Below are positions 11,400 through 30,169 of a DNA stretch of 64,000 nt, piece by piece. Source of the stretch: Lichtheimia corymbifera B2541 (lineage: Eukaryota; Mucoromycota; Mucoromycetes; Mucorales; Lichtheimiaceae). The position numbers and the translations under genes were made by a program. How positions within the stretch are numbered: position 1 is the first letter of the stretch; each line of letters begins with the position of its first letter. The stretch covers positions 1 through 64,000 of the forward strand of contig JNEU01000966.1 in assembly GCA_000697475.1 (NCBI GenBank). Direction: 5' to 3'. The notes beneath the pieces were generated by a model. It saw only the letters and a list, made by a program, of their open reading frames with translations, searched no databases and had not been told where the DNA came from.

Positions 11400-12609
11400 A
11401 TGGACAACACTACACCATCAGGTAAGCTTGTCTTTATATTGACATCAAAGCATGTACGCTAAAACTAGTATTGCATATAAAGGGTTTCGTCATGCGCCCG
11501 TTAGCAAGTTCCTTGTCGAAGTCATTGGCGGTTGCTCCATTGCTGCAGCATTACTCAACGTCCGTACAGTGAATCTACCACCTGTATGTACAATGAACAT
11601 ATCTGTTATGCTCATGCTCCTCGTATTGACTTGTATGCTACGTAGGTTTGGCGAGCAGTGATATCTTCTTGTACGTTTGGCTCTGTGGGACATACTGTGA
11701 TTGGTACTTGGCTGCTGTATCGTATGCGTATCATTGAGCGACATTCGGGAAGCCCCAAATACGCTGTAAGCATTCATCTCTTCATCCATGATTATTTCTT
11801 ACAGTACTTTGCATATAGGCTTTTGTCTTCCTATCACTTGTTACATCAGCTTTGCTACAAGCAGGTGCTCACAGGTTCCTGAACTTCAAAATGAGTGGTC
11901 CGTATGTATTGCAGAGTATTTGGATGAGATGATGTGTAATGGATTTATTGACATTATTGCTCCATCGTAGGTATGCCATTCTCTTTGCAATGCTATGTCA
12001 GTTCCACCATATCATTCCTGCATCATCACGATTTCCATTATTCGGCACTACAGTATCCGATAAGATATACGTCTACCTTGCCGCTGCTCAAGTAAGGATG
12101 AAGGAACTGGGGAAAAGAAAGGTCAAGGATGGGATGTCTAAGTAATGCGTTGGTTTGTGTGTAGATGATGCTAGCAAACACTTCTATCGTCACACCATGC
12201 ATTTGTGGAATAACAAGCGGCTTGCTTTATGCATCCAATGTCGGCAATATCAAGAAATGGCGTTTTCCTTTCTGGAAAAAATCACGTCCTGCTCCATCAT
12301 CAAATACCTCTTCCTCCTCAAATACCACTGCTGCTGATGCTTCTATTGGGTTATCGTCCTCTCATATGTCACAACCAACGGGTGATTTAAGACAAAGATC
12401 GGCTGAGCAGGTAAGGGATGGATACATAGGAAACTATCGAGGATACTCACCCACATCATCACTAGGACGTTCAAGTATCTGAGGAGAATATCAATGCAAT
12501 GTCATCCATGTTTCCTAATGTATCAAGAGACGCGGTTGCAAGTGCACTGATTTCAGCAAAGAACGACATGAACCGAGCAGCAGACATCTTACTGAATATG
12601 GGCGATTAG
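11400..12609 (+). CDS. Rhomboid-like ER membrane protein with C-terminal CUE/UBA-like domain (Dsc2/UBAC2 type)
   Basis: Seven exons (11400-11421, 11483-11583, 11646-11765, 11819-11901, 11971-12091, 12165-12410, 12466-12609) splice in frame to 278 residues. The start GFRHAPVSKFLV, the VWRAVISSCTFGS segment and the RMRIIERHSGSPKYA loop match rhomboid-pseudoprotease proteins of the UBAC2/Dsc2 type. I see no GxSx catalytic serine. Several membrane segments follow. A Ser/Thr-rich linker leads to a terminal CUE/UBA-like helix bundle (ENINAMSSMFPNVSRD ... AADILLNMGD). Such proteins sit in ER or Golgi membranes and recruit ubiquitin-ligase machinery for protein quality control; in fungi Dsc2 serves the SREBP-activating Dsc complex. 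Which of the two is the true orthologue is not decided. The first exon is only 22 bases. Confidence 0.85.
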
Positions 12610-12717
12610 ATTGTTGTGTGCTTTATTCATGGGCAAGGATGTTTCTATACAAATACACAACATTGAAACCATAAGCAAATTGAGGATTGGTGGTGTGATT
12701 TGGATTTGAGAGTGGGC

Positions 12718-13891
12718 TTACCTGGAAGATGGTTGTTGTGTGCGGCGATTGGGAGAACTAGTGGACATGCTAAGATTGGCAGTTTTCGAAGCCAAAACAT
12801 CATCATCGTTATGACCATTTTGTTGTCCAAAAATGTTGTTTTCCTTTGGTGTAGCCTTTCTGTTGGCAGCGGGTGTAGGGGTGGCTGGTGCACCTTCATC
12901 ATGAGTTAAAGAGAATGATGAGCCCAATCGGTCGGGTTTGGTAGTGACAAGGGGTTTTGCAGCGGGTGGTTCGTAGGAGAAGATATTTCGATGGGGTTCG
13001 TGAAGATTACGGCGTATGGAATGACCCACTTGATCTTCAGGGCGAATAGGACCGAAAATCCTGCCAGGGGCTATAGAGTAATAATAATATATATGAATCG
13101 ACTTGCATGATCCCATCATCACTCCCTATAATAAGTTCCTCCTCCTCCTTACCATCAATAGCCAATGTCTTTTTTGTAGTGGATGCAGGCTAAATTGATA
13201 CAAGCGTGAGACATTTAGTATTGATCCATGCAAAGTAATTGCCCATGTGCTTACCAAAGGTGTGGCAAGTTCATTGTTCGGTGCAAAGGGATTGAGTGGT
13301 ACAGACGTGGGGTTCCGAAGAGCGTCCACAGTCTCGCCACTGCGCACCGGCCACTTGTTTCTATCGGAAATAACACGCAGCTGCTTCAATACGGATGCTT
13401 GATCCCAATGCACACGAAGAACAGCAATTTGATCACCCGAAAAGGTTGCCGAAAGCATCTATTTTTACATTTTAGACGACATGTTTCGTTCATGTAGATC
13501 ACCCTTACCACAGGGATCTTGACCGTTGCGTTCATCTATTACGTTACACAAGGTAATTAAGCCACGTGTCACCGACTTTTCACTTATACCACCTCCTCAC
13601 TCTACTCACCAAAAGCCCCTCATCCACTGTAGGCACCAACCAGTTGCATTCACTGCCATGAAAGGTGATGGTCCATTCAACTTCTTCCATCACCTTGTTA
13701 CCCGAAATGACAGTGCCATGTACTTGCTCTTGAATTTGAGCAGCCTTAAAGTCGGGCTGCAAGTAAAATCGTCGAATCTGTGCGTTACCACGAGCACCTG
13801 CACCAGAAGGCACGTAGATCACCACGGCATCCTCTGTGTAGATACTGGATGTAGCTGGTTTGTTCTTGTAGGTTGCCCAAGTTGCTTCCAT
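12718..13891 (-). CDS. NTF2-like domain protein with HN1/Jupiter-like low-complexity tail
   Basis: Exons 13891-13610, 13535-13509, 13458-13255, 13189-13153 and 13070-12718 join to 300 residues. Exon 2 is only nine codons. Residues 1-150 look like an NTF2/SnoaL-type fold (YTEDAVVIYVPSGAGARGNAQ, FYLQPDFKAAQ, VEWTITFHGSECNWLVPTVDE, GDQIAVLRVHWDQASVLKQL). The remaining half is disordered. It contains GSSFSLTHDEG followed by a KENNIFG motif, the pair seen in HN1/Jupiter microtubule-associated proteins, plus an earlier RRNLHEPHRNIFS. The role is unknown. The stop lies in CCAGGTAAG, which is also a good splice donor. Splicing to 12644 would replace the end with a short tail closing at 12623, only 13 bases from the convergent gene's stop. 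Confidence 0.75.
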
Positions 13892-14288
13892 TTTAAAAGA
13901 ATACAAGCACAAAAAAGAAGAAAAGAGGATAAAGAGAGAGAGAAGAAAGAGCCCAAGTGACAAAATGGGGTTCTCATTTTTGTATCAATGGTGCAACGTG
14001 TCACCTGAGCCCGAAAAGGAGGAAAGGGCTATCCTTTAAGACAGTCAAGGAGACCCAAAAGTATGAAAGCTTGTTGATGGTGGCTAATCCACCCTATCAC
14101 ATTCCATCATACAGCTAAACTAACCATCACATGCTCACACCGCATCATGATGCACGATACATGAAATGAAATCATTGAATGTAAAATAGCAATTTTTAAC
14201 GTAATCAGATACAACATTTAGAAAAAGATGAAATATACAAATGGGACAACGTATGCAATGGAAAGATAGATATGAAAAGCTCTTAAAG
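13892..14288. other. Short intergenic region
   Basis: No gene is recognised. Next to the NTF2-like start (13905-13960) lies a purine-rich stretch on the + strand, so a polypyrimidine leader in the sense of the gene. Confidence 0.4.
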
Positions 14289-15212
14289 CTAATGAAGTGA
14301 GCTGTTAGGTCTGCGAGCTGGTGGCTCATGATAAGAAGACGATGATGATGATGCGGTTGATGTTACACTAATAAGGTTGCGTTGGCCATCAATACGACGT
14401 AACGTATGGCGGTGAGTGGCGTGTATTGCAGGCAATGTCATACTGTTAGAAAGTGAACGAACATGACCACCTCGTGGAGCCGTTCGGGATGTTGGCAAGG
14501 ATGTCGTTCGGGATCGTACAGAGGGCATACCATGGGCTGACATTGCTGTGGGTGAGCGGCGGGGATTATGATGTTTGGTGGCAACAGCAGTAGTAGCAGT
14601 AGTAGCAGTGGCAACAACAGTGGATAGGCTTTGATCCTCTTCTTCGTCGTATTGACCATGTGCAGTAGTGCCCAATGCTTGCTCTTCAATGAAATCGGGT
14701 TCCAAGTGCACAATCTCAAATTCCACAGGCTGCATCCTTTCTTTCTTTATGCCGCCTCGTTGCTGTGACGCTAAACGATCCATTTCTTTATCGATGCCAA
14801 GCATGTTGCTGACATTATCAAGAATAAGCAGCCCAACTAACAGCATCCATCGTACAGCTTGTTGCATATGGGTGATAAAACGCGCAAAAACCATTCCATG
14901 ATGGTGCTTGGTTGGTAACGAGCTGATTAATTGGATAAGGCTTACTTGCATGTGCAAGAGGAGGATAGCAGTGATGGAAGGTGCATTGCTGCTGCTTTCA
15001 GTTTTCATCATCGCTGTCGTATTGTCATTATACAAAAGATGCTTTGCATGTTGGTTATGCCCACCACGTGTTGTAAGGAAGGTGTCATTCCTTGCGTAAT
15101 CGTACAGAAACATTGGATTCCTTGCGTGAAAGGCTGGTTGTCTAATCATGCCAAATACCAATCGGGGCCAAAAGAAAGGGGAGTCAAAGAAAGAAAACAG
15201 ACATAATCCCAA
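14289..15212 (-). CDS. Orphan protein with two hydrophobic segments and Ser/Thr/His-rich tail
   Basis: This is an uninterrupted frame of 307 codons, much longer than chance frames nearby, with no recognised domain. If translation starts at the Met pair around 15011-15008, the protein is about 240 residues. It then has an N-terminal hydrophobic stretch (ITAILLLHMQVSLIQLISSL), a second (WMLLVGLLILDNV), an acidic patch (YDEEEDQ), a TAT/ATT repeat tract and a basic, Ser/Thr-rich tail with several RTTSLP and RSLSNS phosphosite-like motifs. The distal N-terminus may be 5' UTR. A single exon is unusual for this window. Function is unknown; a small membrane protein is the best description. Confidence 0.5.
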   Translation of the reverse strand: MGLCLFSFFDSPFFWPRLVFGMIRQPAFHARNPMFLYDYARNDTFLTTRGGHNQHAKHLLYNDNTTAMMKTESSSNAPSITAILLLHMQVSLIQLISSLPTKHHHGMVFARFITHMQQAVRWMLLVGLLILDNVSNMLGIDKEMDRLASQQRGGIKKERMQPVEFEIVHLEPDFIEEQALGTTAHGQYDEEEDQSLSTVVATATTATTAVATKHHNPRRSPTAMSAHGMPSVRSRTTSLPTSRTAPRGGHVRSLSNSMTLPAIHATHRHTLRRIDGQRNLISVTSTASSSSSSYHEPPARRPNSSLH

Positions 15213-16073
15213 AGTCGATATTTTATTTAGGTATGCGGAAAATCACGAGGGTGTTTACTGCTTTGTGGTCTCACCCGAGCAGATGCTTCTCTGTGTATTA
15301 TTTGGGAGGGCCCCTTTCCCCCCTTCTTGGGTAATAAACTTCGGGAATGGGTTCCGAGCATTGTCATAAGTGATTTATTACAGCTGTTGGTCAATGTCAT
15401 TGCAAAACGAGATTTCCTAGCAATGTCGTCTTTTTTTGTGAATACTCCATATACAAAAGAATCCCAGTGCGGATACAGCTTTGTTACGTTAGATGATGTA
15501 TATTATTGCTGATCCTTGCATTTCTACCCAAAGCCGGTCCCCGATATGCATCATTGACAGGGGGATAGTGCATGTTTTATACATCGTTTTCATTCAAAGC
15601 CATCGACGAAGTTGGACAACCTGGAGCTTGTCACTTTACATGCTTACCACTGGGCTCAGCACATGCACATACAAGGCTTTAATAAAACACGATGTGATGG
15701 ATAGATAGCGTTGTCATGTCAACTGCAAATGAGGCGTGATGAACATTGGATATCAGCTAGTGTCCCAGATCTTTATGACCTGTGCACAAGCGTGATTACA
15801 ATGAAATGGTTTGCATTTGATTTGTGATACCGGTCTTCTCATCCACCTATCTACATATCATTTTACCCACCCAGGATGCAACAACGCGCATCGACCAAGT
15901 GATTGTCAACTGCACCACTTCTCACTCCCTTTCCCACCCCTTATAATCCGTTCATGTTGTCCGTAGTATAAAGTACCCCAAATCAGACCAATAGTTAGCA
16001 TGGATGATGAATGTAATTTACTAAGAATATGAAAATCAAGGAAAGGAGAAAACTAACTCGCCACTATCTATGG
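15213..16073. other. Intergenic, no gene recognised
   Basis: There are only short frames without splice continuity or similarity. The stretch holds the promoter of the orphan and the 3' flank of WDR5. Confidence 0.4.
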
Positions 16074-19510
<3,437 letters not shown>

Positions 19511-22500
19511 ATGGATCTCTTCTCCAACGTCAGTGGCAAGCGACGCTTGAAGAGCAATGCAAGATTGCACTACCCTTCTCGACGCAATTCCGTCGTTGCA
19601 GCCACCGCCGCCAACGCCGCATCCGTCAAACCCTCTCTTGATCAACAGCAACAACAACCTACTCAATCGAATACAAACGACCATGCCAAAGCAACCACAC
19701 TGTCAAAACGACCTCCAACTCTTCCACATACAAGCTTCCTTGCAAAACGAGCTGCACCTGTCCTCAATCGTTCCTACAACTCGATGCCGTGCATACCTCG
19801 TGAACCATGGGCTACAATAGGTATAAGCTACTACTACACCTCATTTTATATATCATTGTCATCATCTTACTCAACTACATGTGTATTATAGAATACGAGA
19901 GCCATAGTGTTGATGCACATCGCAGCTATAGTATGGATTCGGAGCTTCCTCTTCATCCACACGCTCCGTCGTCCGATCAAGAAATTGAACAATTGTTCCA
20001 GGAAGTCGCTGTAAGTGTCCATAATGCAGGGGAAATAGGAATAATATCAAATAGACTAATGATGAGGGGGACCTTTATTATCATTATTATGGATGCAGGG
20101 TCGCCTGGATTTAAACTTGGCAGATGGAGATATGAATGATCTATCCCTCGACAAGAAACAATGGATCCTACACAATGAAGACGAGTTAACCAAGCAGCTG
20201 GGATCAGTCATCAATAGCAAAACACGACATCATCATCACCTAAGCAAAGCAAGATCGAATCGTAGCCTCAACAGTGCTAAATCTGGCAAACACGTGGATA
20301 TGGTCAAACCTTTTCTCAAGCCTGACAAAAAGGGAGACCGGCTCGCCATGGTTAGAGAACTCGTGGATCGTTTGGAAAGCAAACCTCTCAAGTAAGATGG
20401 ATATTATATGGTATTTTATCATGCCCTTTTCTCATTACTATATGACTTTTATAGTTGGATCAAACAATTCATTGATGAAGGAGGAATGCAAGTGATCGCC
20501 AGTGAGCTTGGAAGAATTCACAAGAAACCTGACAGGTGCGTGGCAACACAAAATCTATGTTTGGCAATTTTGTAACACTGTTTATCTCATAGAAAACAAA
20601 GGGATTGCTTGATCGAGCTGGAGCTTGTCAAATGCCTCAAGAGCATGATCAACAATGTCGTACGTATGCGTGTATGCTGCTCTTGAAAAGGGAATCTTTA
20701 CTGATAAGAACGCTCTATTATAGTACGGTATCCAAGAAGTGTTGAGTGAATCCCGATATATCGATCGTATCACCTTTGCATTGTTGTCACCCTATGTTCC
20801 TGCACGGCGTATTGCTTGTGATACGGTTACTTTTCTATGCTATTGTGACATTCCTCGAGGACATTCTATGGTCTTACATGGTATGGAGCTGCTCAAGGAA
20901 CACACCGAAAGCGAGAGCCGCTTTGAAGGATGGCTTGGACCACTCGATAAAGTATTGGATTCTCGTGGCAAGATGGGATCGCTTGTTGGAGCCAGCAAAG
21001 ACTATTTTAAATACACTGGTATCTCTGAGAACCCTGAAGAACATTTGATTGAATATGGGGTAAGCCTTTAGGATGGAAAGGATAATCAAGCGAATGATTC
21101 TAATCATCGATTAAATAGTTGGCCAATATGCTTTTGATCAATGCATTGGTGGATCCTGAAGCGGTGGATGATCTTGATGTGCGTGTGGCTCTTCGTAATC
21201 AGCTATATCAAGCAGGCTTGACACACATTCTCAACAAAATGGAAGAACTCAACAGCGAGCTCTTGCACCGCAAAATTGACGAATTCCGGGAATTGGAAGA
21301 ACACGATGCTGCATTGATTTATGGTGATATGGTGCTGAATGACGTGCTTGATCCGCCTGAAATCCTTGACAACATTCTTACGGCTATTACTGGGACAGAA
21401 GCATATGATCTCTTGCGCAGTATTCTTCAACATTTGATGCTTGTACCCGATGATGCAGAGATAAGGTATATATACTGCTCTCTTTTATTATAGATAACAG
21501 AGATAGTTCTAACGGACATGCTTGCTAGATCTCATTGCTACCGTGTCCTCGAATCTGTCGTCAGCCAGGTGGTACTCCAACAAACAGGGGTGCTTGATGA
21601 CCAGGATGGTGCATATGGCTTTACAGTGGATGCTCTTATCTCAAAGTTTGCTGAAGAAAATGAATTCGACAAGGCGTTGGAGGATGTGGGTCAACATATG
21701 CAAGCTTCTCGGAGTCTTGAGACTATCACGTCTGAAAGCACAGGTAAGAGAGAAAAGATACGATTTTGACAATAGGGATATCTGCTAACTTACCAAACGC
21801 TAGATGTCAATGAGCTAAAAGCAAAGATTGACCAGCTGGAACGTATGCTTCGTGTCGCCGATCAAGCCAATACTTTATTGCAGCAACAATTGAGTGACCT
21901 TGAGATGGAATATCAGCAAACAGTCGAAGTGATGGATTCACAAAACAAACGGCTTTACGACACTGTGCGTCAACTAACCGAATATGGATCACCTTGTGAG
22001 AAGCGTCGTGTACATCGCAATAGCCGCAAGTATCGCAACGATGATTCCGATATCAAACCATGGGAGGCACAAACAGCACGTCAAAACAAGCTTCAATCGG
22101 TAAAGCAGATTATGGACCTTGCTCTGTTTTTATCCTAACGACTTAGTATATTAGGCTGAGAATGGCATGGAGGATTCACCAGTGCCAACCAAGCAATCAT
22201 TGCGATCAAGATTGGGTTCCCGTGTGACATCATTTATGAAACGAGCCAGTCAACAAGATGTATTTTTACGCAAAATGATCGAACACATGTCGGATACCTC
22301 AGAGAATGGGGATGATAAGTCTCCAACAACACCTGCCGATACCAGCAGCATCATCAGCAAACGTACCAACCGCACAAGCAGTATATTTTCATCGGTTTCG
22401 GTTGCCAGTGCCCATAGCAACGATGACTATGGCAACGGACAGACGTCTACTACACATGTGCTGGGAGATGATGGGGCAATAGCAAGGTCACCTGATACAC

Positions 22501-24765
22501 CAAGAATCTCAGTTACTCACCACCAGGATGACGATGATGATAACAGTACAGCCAACAAGGACGCTGCAGCATTACCACCACCTCCACCACCACCGCCTCC
22601 ACCACCGCCTCCACCTCCACCACCTCCACCTCCACCTCCAGCCAATGTTGGCTCACCACCAAATCCACCAGGTCCCACTTCTTCAACAACGCGTGCTCCA
22701 CCACCGCCACCTCTCATGATCAATGCAATTGGGCGTAAAGAGAGTGCTTTTCAGCCTAGGCGTAAACTCAAATTTATTGAATGGGAAAAGATGAATGCGA
22801 ACAACATTCCACAAACGATCTGGAGTCAAATTGACAAATCACTTGATACGCGACCACAACAAGATGGATCGGATCATTCTATCGAGTACCAGCTTGCACG
22901 TGTCGGGATCTTTGATGATATTGAAAAGATATTTGAGCAACGTCCTGCTGCCGAACTCAAGGTGAAGAACAACAAGGAGCGTGTTCATGTGCTTGATTCT
23001 CGTAAAGCGTATAATTTGAGTGAGTATTATTGAGAAAAGGAAATCAAGCAAAAAAGGCTCACCTAGTAATTCTATCAGATATTTTCATCACAAGCATTGC
23101 ACGCAAGATCCCTTTCAACGACATTGTTCCACGGATAAAGTACATGGATGCATTCTTTGACGACGAGCAGATATTGAATAATCTCATTCGATTTGCGCCT
23201 ACAACTGAAGAAGTGGAGAAGCTGAAGCCCTATGTTGGATCTGAGCAGCGTTTTGAATTGTCGATCCCTGATCAATTTTGCGTACAGCTGGTGGATATTA
23301 AGCGATTCAAAGAACGAGCCGAGTGTATGCTTTTCCGAACGACGTTCCGTGATCGATATCATCAACTCCACAAGCAAATGACCGCTGTCTTTGACGCTTC
23401 ATTATCGTTGCATAACGCCAAGGAATTCACTCAGCTACTGCATCTGATCCTCTTGCTTGGAAACTATTTGAATGGCAACACCTATCGTGGCGGAGCATTT
23501 GGTATTCGCATTGCCAGTATCAATAAGCTTGTGGACACAAAAGGAGCTCCTACCAGCGCTGGTAGCACGTTTTTGCATTTCTTGGTGGATACGGTGGAGA
23601 GATACTTTCCTGACATGCTCAATTTCCTTGAAGAGCTTGAAGAGTGTGGTGAAGCATGCAAAGGTATGTAAGTGTCGTGATAGCTATCGTGAGCTGAAAT
23701 TGATCAATGTTGTATAGTGGCCAAGAACGAAATGGTGAACGAGTTCCGCAGCCTGGAAGCATCACTCAACAAGGTCGAGGAAGAGATCAAGCATCATGAA
23801 GAGACTGATCGATTTGTATGCGTTATGCGGGAATTCCACACGCAGGCGTATAGTGAATTCAAAAGACTGTTTCTGCTACGCAACAAGATGAATGAGTGGT
23901 ATGACAAAGTCGTGCGTTACTATGGCGAGGATCCAACCAAGATGCATCCTGATGAATTTTTCGGCATATTCAAGAGATTCACATCCAGTTGGGAGGTAAT
24001 TTTTCTTATCATATTTCATTATTAGGTATTACAGTGTTAACATGTTGACTATAGCGTTGTGCTGCTGATGTTAAGCTTGCTCGTCAAAAGAAGGAACGTC
24101 TTGAAAAGCAAAAGAAGCGAGAACAAGAACGACGTACACGAGCAAGAAGTGGATCATCCGTTCGAAAGGGCGTGGATATCAATAACTGTAAGTTGACACG
24201 TTTTGCTCACAGTACTGTGGCTAATCAAATGTAAACTGTTGTTATAGTTAACGAAAATGGCGAGAACGCAATTATGGATGGCTTGATGAAGAAGCTACGG
24301 CTTGTTACAACAGGAGGGAACCGACGCCGCAATCGCCAACGCTCAAGTAGTATTGTTGGAGGAAACAATGGCTTGGCTCATTCAGATTCAGTATCGTTAC
24401 GAGCACGTCGTATGCTACAATCGATCCAAAGTGAGGATGCTGCTACCATGTTGACAGCTAGCCCTGTGGATACTTTGACACATACTGGCAGCAGCAGTGG
24501 CCAATTGGATCCTCCCCTTGCATCTCCTCTATTTGCACGCAAACGACGCACATCAGTGGATGTCCAAGGACAGCAGCAGCATCATTTATTGCAAACGCCT
24601 ATTTCAGCGACCAGCACCTCGTTCTTTCCACAGCTCATGGCAAGTCGATCAACTTCAACCAGATTTGTACGAACACGTAAAACCAGTAAACGACCTCCTG
24701 CTTTCGATGCAAGTCGTTCTTCACTGCCAACCCGTATGCGAGCTCGACGATTTTCTACCAAATGA
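19511..24765 (+). CDS. Diaphanous-related formin
   Basis: Fourteen exons splice in frame to 1,480 residues (E1 19511-19820 ... E10 22155-23019, E11 23079-23663, E12 23718-23995, E13 24055-24187, E14 24248-24765). The order is: a basic N-terminal leader; GTPase-binding and FH3 armadillo region (about 130-600, with LAMVRELVDRLESKPL and PYVPARRIACDTVTFLCY); a coiled coil (ELKAKIDQLERMLRVADQAN); an FH1 with 22 consecutive prolines; and an FH2 domain from KLKFIEWEKMN through LLLGNYLNGNTYRGGAFG and the GYEDP-like hinge. Near the end comes a DAD motif (MDGLMKKLRL preceded by NENGENAI) with a basic cluster. It nucleates and elongates actin cables at growth sites and is autoinhibited by DID-DAD contact and released by Rho GTPase. 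Bni1/SepA-type proteins are the fungal relatives. Confidence 0.95.
22574..22639 (+). repeat. CCA/CCT/CCG trinucleotide run encoding 22 prolines (FH1)
   Basis: An uninterrupted run of 22 proline codons inside the formin FH1 domain, a profilin-binding track. The mixed CCA, CCT and CCG codons show this is a protein-level repeat rather than a young pure microsatellite, though slippage-prone length variation is expected. Confidence 0.9.
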
Positions 24766-25129
24766 GAAAGCAGTTTTTTTTTGTATAGTTCCTTAAACTC
24801 CCATGCACCTTATTACACTTTATTCTCATTGTTGCTCTTATATCATACAAAGAAAATCCTTCATTGTGTATAACTTAGAAGAAATACTATTAAGTAGTCA
24901 TTGCCTTTTATATCCTACATTTACCCCCAGCAGCTTTATCATTCTACTAGCAACACAATATAAAGAATATTCTCTATCAAAACAAGGCAAAATGATGCTG
25001 TAGAAACCAGTGTATAAATTTCACATGGGAGTAATGCGACTTAAGCCAATGTCTGACTACGCGTTAGGTGAAAGGAGCAGTGCCTCTTGCACCATCCTTT
25101 ATTCAAACAGCGATTGTGCAATACCAGGT

Positions 25130-25500
25130 GAGGCTTGATCGCTGATATCAAAGGCGATCCGATCTCCTCGCTGCTTACGCGGAGCATGCAAATCAATATT
25201 CATGGCAAGTCATCTTTCTAGTATATGCGCCCCATCACTTTATCAGCTCATGCATCAATTTATCAATGCATCATTCCCAACAAGCAAAAATACTACCCAC
25301 GCCCACAGTGTACGATAAAAGGATGTTGTCGCCGCCCATCATACTCCTACATATCTCTTTCCTCCGTTATTCTTCTTTGATTGCTTACAAGGTTTGTGTG
25401 TATCACATCTTTCAACCTGTGAATATAAGTGCTGATCTTTGTGGTCACTCATAGTGGTTCTTTGTATCGTGGCTGTCATTGGATATTGGACCCTTATAAT
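25130..25500 (+). repeat. Dispersed element R2, copy B
   Basis: Contains an ATCATTCCCAACAAGC block, a CCCACGCCCAC core, the ATAAAAGGATGTTGTCGCCG block, CATACTCCTACATATCTCTTTCCTCC, and CTTTGTGGTCAC. The same blocks occur in a similar order at 40.1-40.6 kb and partly at 30.9 kb. It lies between the convergent formin and cullin-1 genes; the rest of 24766-25130 is gene-free. Confidence 0.55.
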
Positions 25501-25761
25501 GAGGTAAAGCCTGATCATGTTGCTTGATGAGTCATTACTCATACACGCCACCTTGTTGCTTTCGATATAGCTATATCCCGTGATGCATCTACAAAAGTTA
25601 GTGTTGGTGTCATGGTCTACGTCGCGTGCTGAAGTTGGCATGGTGCATATACCAAAATCCTATTTCTCAGTGTTTGGAGTCTCTCGATGAGTTTTGAGGT
25701 TTGCTCGTAGTCGCTGATACAGCTGTGGAGCAAGTAAATTTTGCACCACGATCAAAGCTGA

Positions 25762-25929
25762 GGAAGAGAGCAGCATCTCGACAATATATACTATGTCGCC
25801 AAGTGCATCCCGGAGCCTGGTTTGATTACATATCGCGAACGTATCGTCGAACTCGAACAGGGCGTGCAAGCCGTGATGGACCTGTACGAGGGGGTGAGCG
25901 TGCCAAAGGCAGTCAGATGGATATGCTGA
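25762..25929 (+). pseudogene. Isolated open segment with protein-like composition
   Basis: A 55-codon open stretch reads as well-composed protein, including ITYRERIVELEQGVQAVMDL and YEGVSVPKAVRW, then meets a stop. A shifted frame just after it continues plausibly (ADGKATKKCPWNAWLTWRK), which suggests a broken exon. It has no start codon of its own. It may belong with the spliced ORF starting 90 bases downstream, but I could not join them in frame. No family is recognised. Confidence 0.3.
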
Positions 25930-26015
25930 CGGGAAAGCAACAAAAAAATGTCCTTGGAATGCTTGGTTGACATGGCGCAAGTTACATATGTTGACTTGTG
26001 CGATGCTCTAAATTC

Positions 26016-26351
26016 ATGAGAATCATCGAGGTATGTGTATTTTGGTTCTACTTTCTACCATGCTGACTGAAATTGTTAAATCTGCAAGATCAAAATCATT
26101 GAAGGCTGCGGTGAAAGACATGCACGTGCATATTCGAACGCCAAAAGAAAGGAATCGGCAATAGGGAAAGCAATTCTTTCTTTGTAAGGCAATAGCTGAC
26201 ATGATATAAAACGGCCATTAACACACAATGTTGGCTTATTAGGCTTGAACGGCATCACTATGACCAGGGTATACTTGATGACGCCAATTTCGAAAGCTTA
26301 TCTGAAGGCGACCTAATTTTGAAGTTTTCGGGAAACATCAGGCGTATTTAG
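26016..26351 (+). CDS. Small orphan spliced ORF (72 residues)
   Basis: An ATG at 26016, two canonical introns (26031-26088 with GTATGT...CTGAC...AG, and 26184-26242 with GTAAGG...CTGAC...AG) and three exons totalling exactly 73 codons give a charged 72-residue peptide. It includes IIEGCGERHARAYSNAKRK and ends EGDLILKFSGNIRRI. Three unforced frame matches support a real or recently real coding sequence, probably the 3' part of a larger gene whose 5' part is the segment at 25762-25929. Function is unknown. Confidence 0.4.
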
Positions 26352-26763
26352 GCAGCAGCATTCGTCCTCATTGGTAATGCATTACCTTTTACTATGATAG
26401 CTGTGATGCTAATAACTAATACCATACCTTAGGGGTGATACAGTGCCACGAACGTTCAAAAAACATCCACATAGCAATAATAGTGCAAAGATGCATCTTC
26501 TTTTAGCCATTAAAACCCTTCTCTTGCAGCAAATCAGTACAGTATCTTATTTGAATGACTGCCTGGTCTCAACTCTATTATGCTTGACCAATTATTTTGA
26601 GCTGGACATCACTTTATTCGTTTATGATTGCTATACATGTGCAAAGGAACTTTGAAGGAAACAGATGGAGACGTCTCTTTTTATTTGTTATGACTGGTTG
26701 CTTTATGGAAAGTAGGGTAGGGTAGGGGGGAGAGAATGTGTGCGGAATTATAGGGATGAACAA

Positions 26764-29963
<3,200 letters not shown>

Positions 29964-30169
29964 GGTGTGTCAATGTCGAAACAGTAGACGAAAGAGAGAA
30001 TTGCGTAACTCGATAAAGAAGTGAGGTGTGAGCCCGTCAAAAAGAAAGAGCAGCCAGCTATGATGATTTGGAGATCCGATTGGCCCTTTGGCTATACCAG
30101 GCTGTGCACAACTTGCTTGCTGCGGACAGCGAAGAACATCATCATCACCACCATCCAAGCCTTGTGCAT

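Noticed and set aside
13526..13960. 144-codon plus-strand ORF
   Set aside because: Antisense to the first exons of the NTF2-like gene, with the real frame explained by splicing.
22513..22723. ORFs encoding poly-Gly or poly-His/Leu opposite the FH1 region
   Set aside because: Frame shadows of the proline codon run in the formin.
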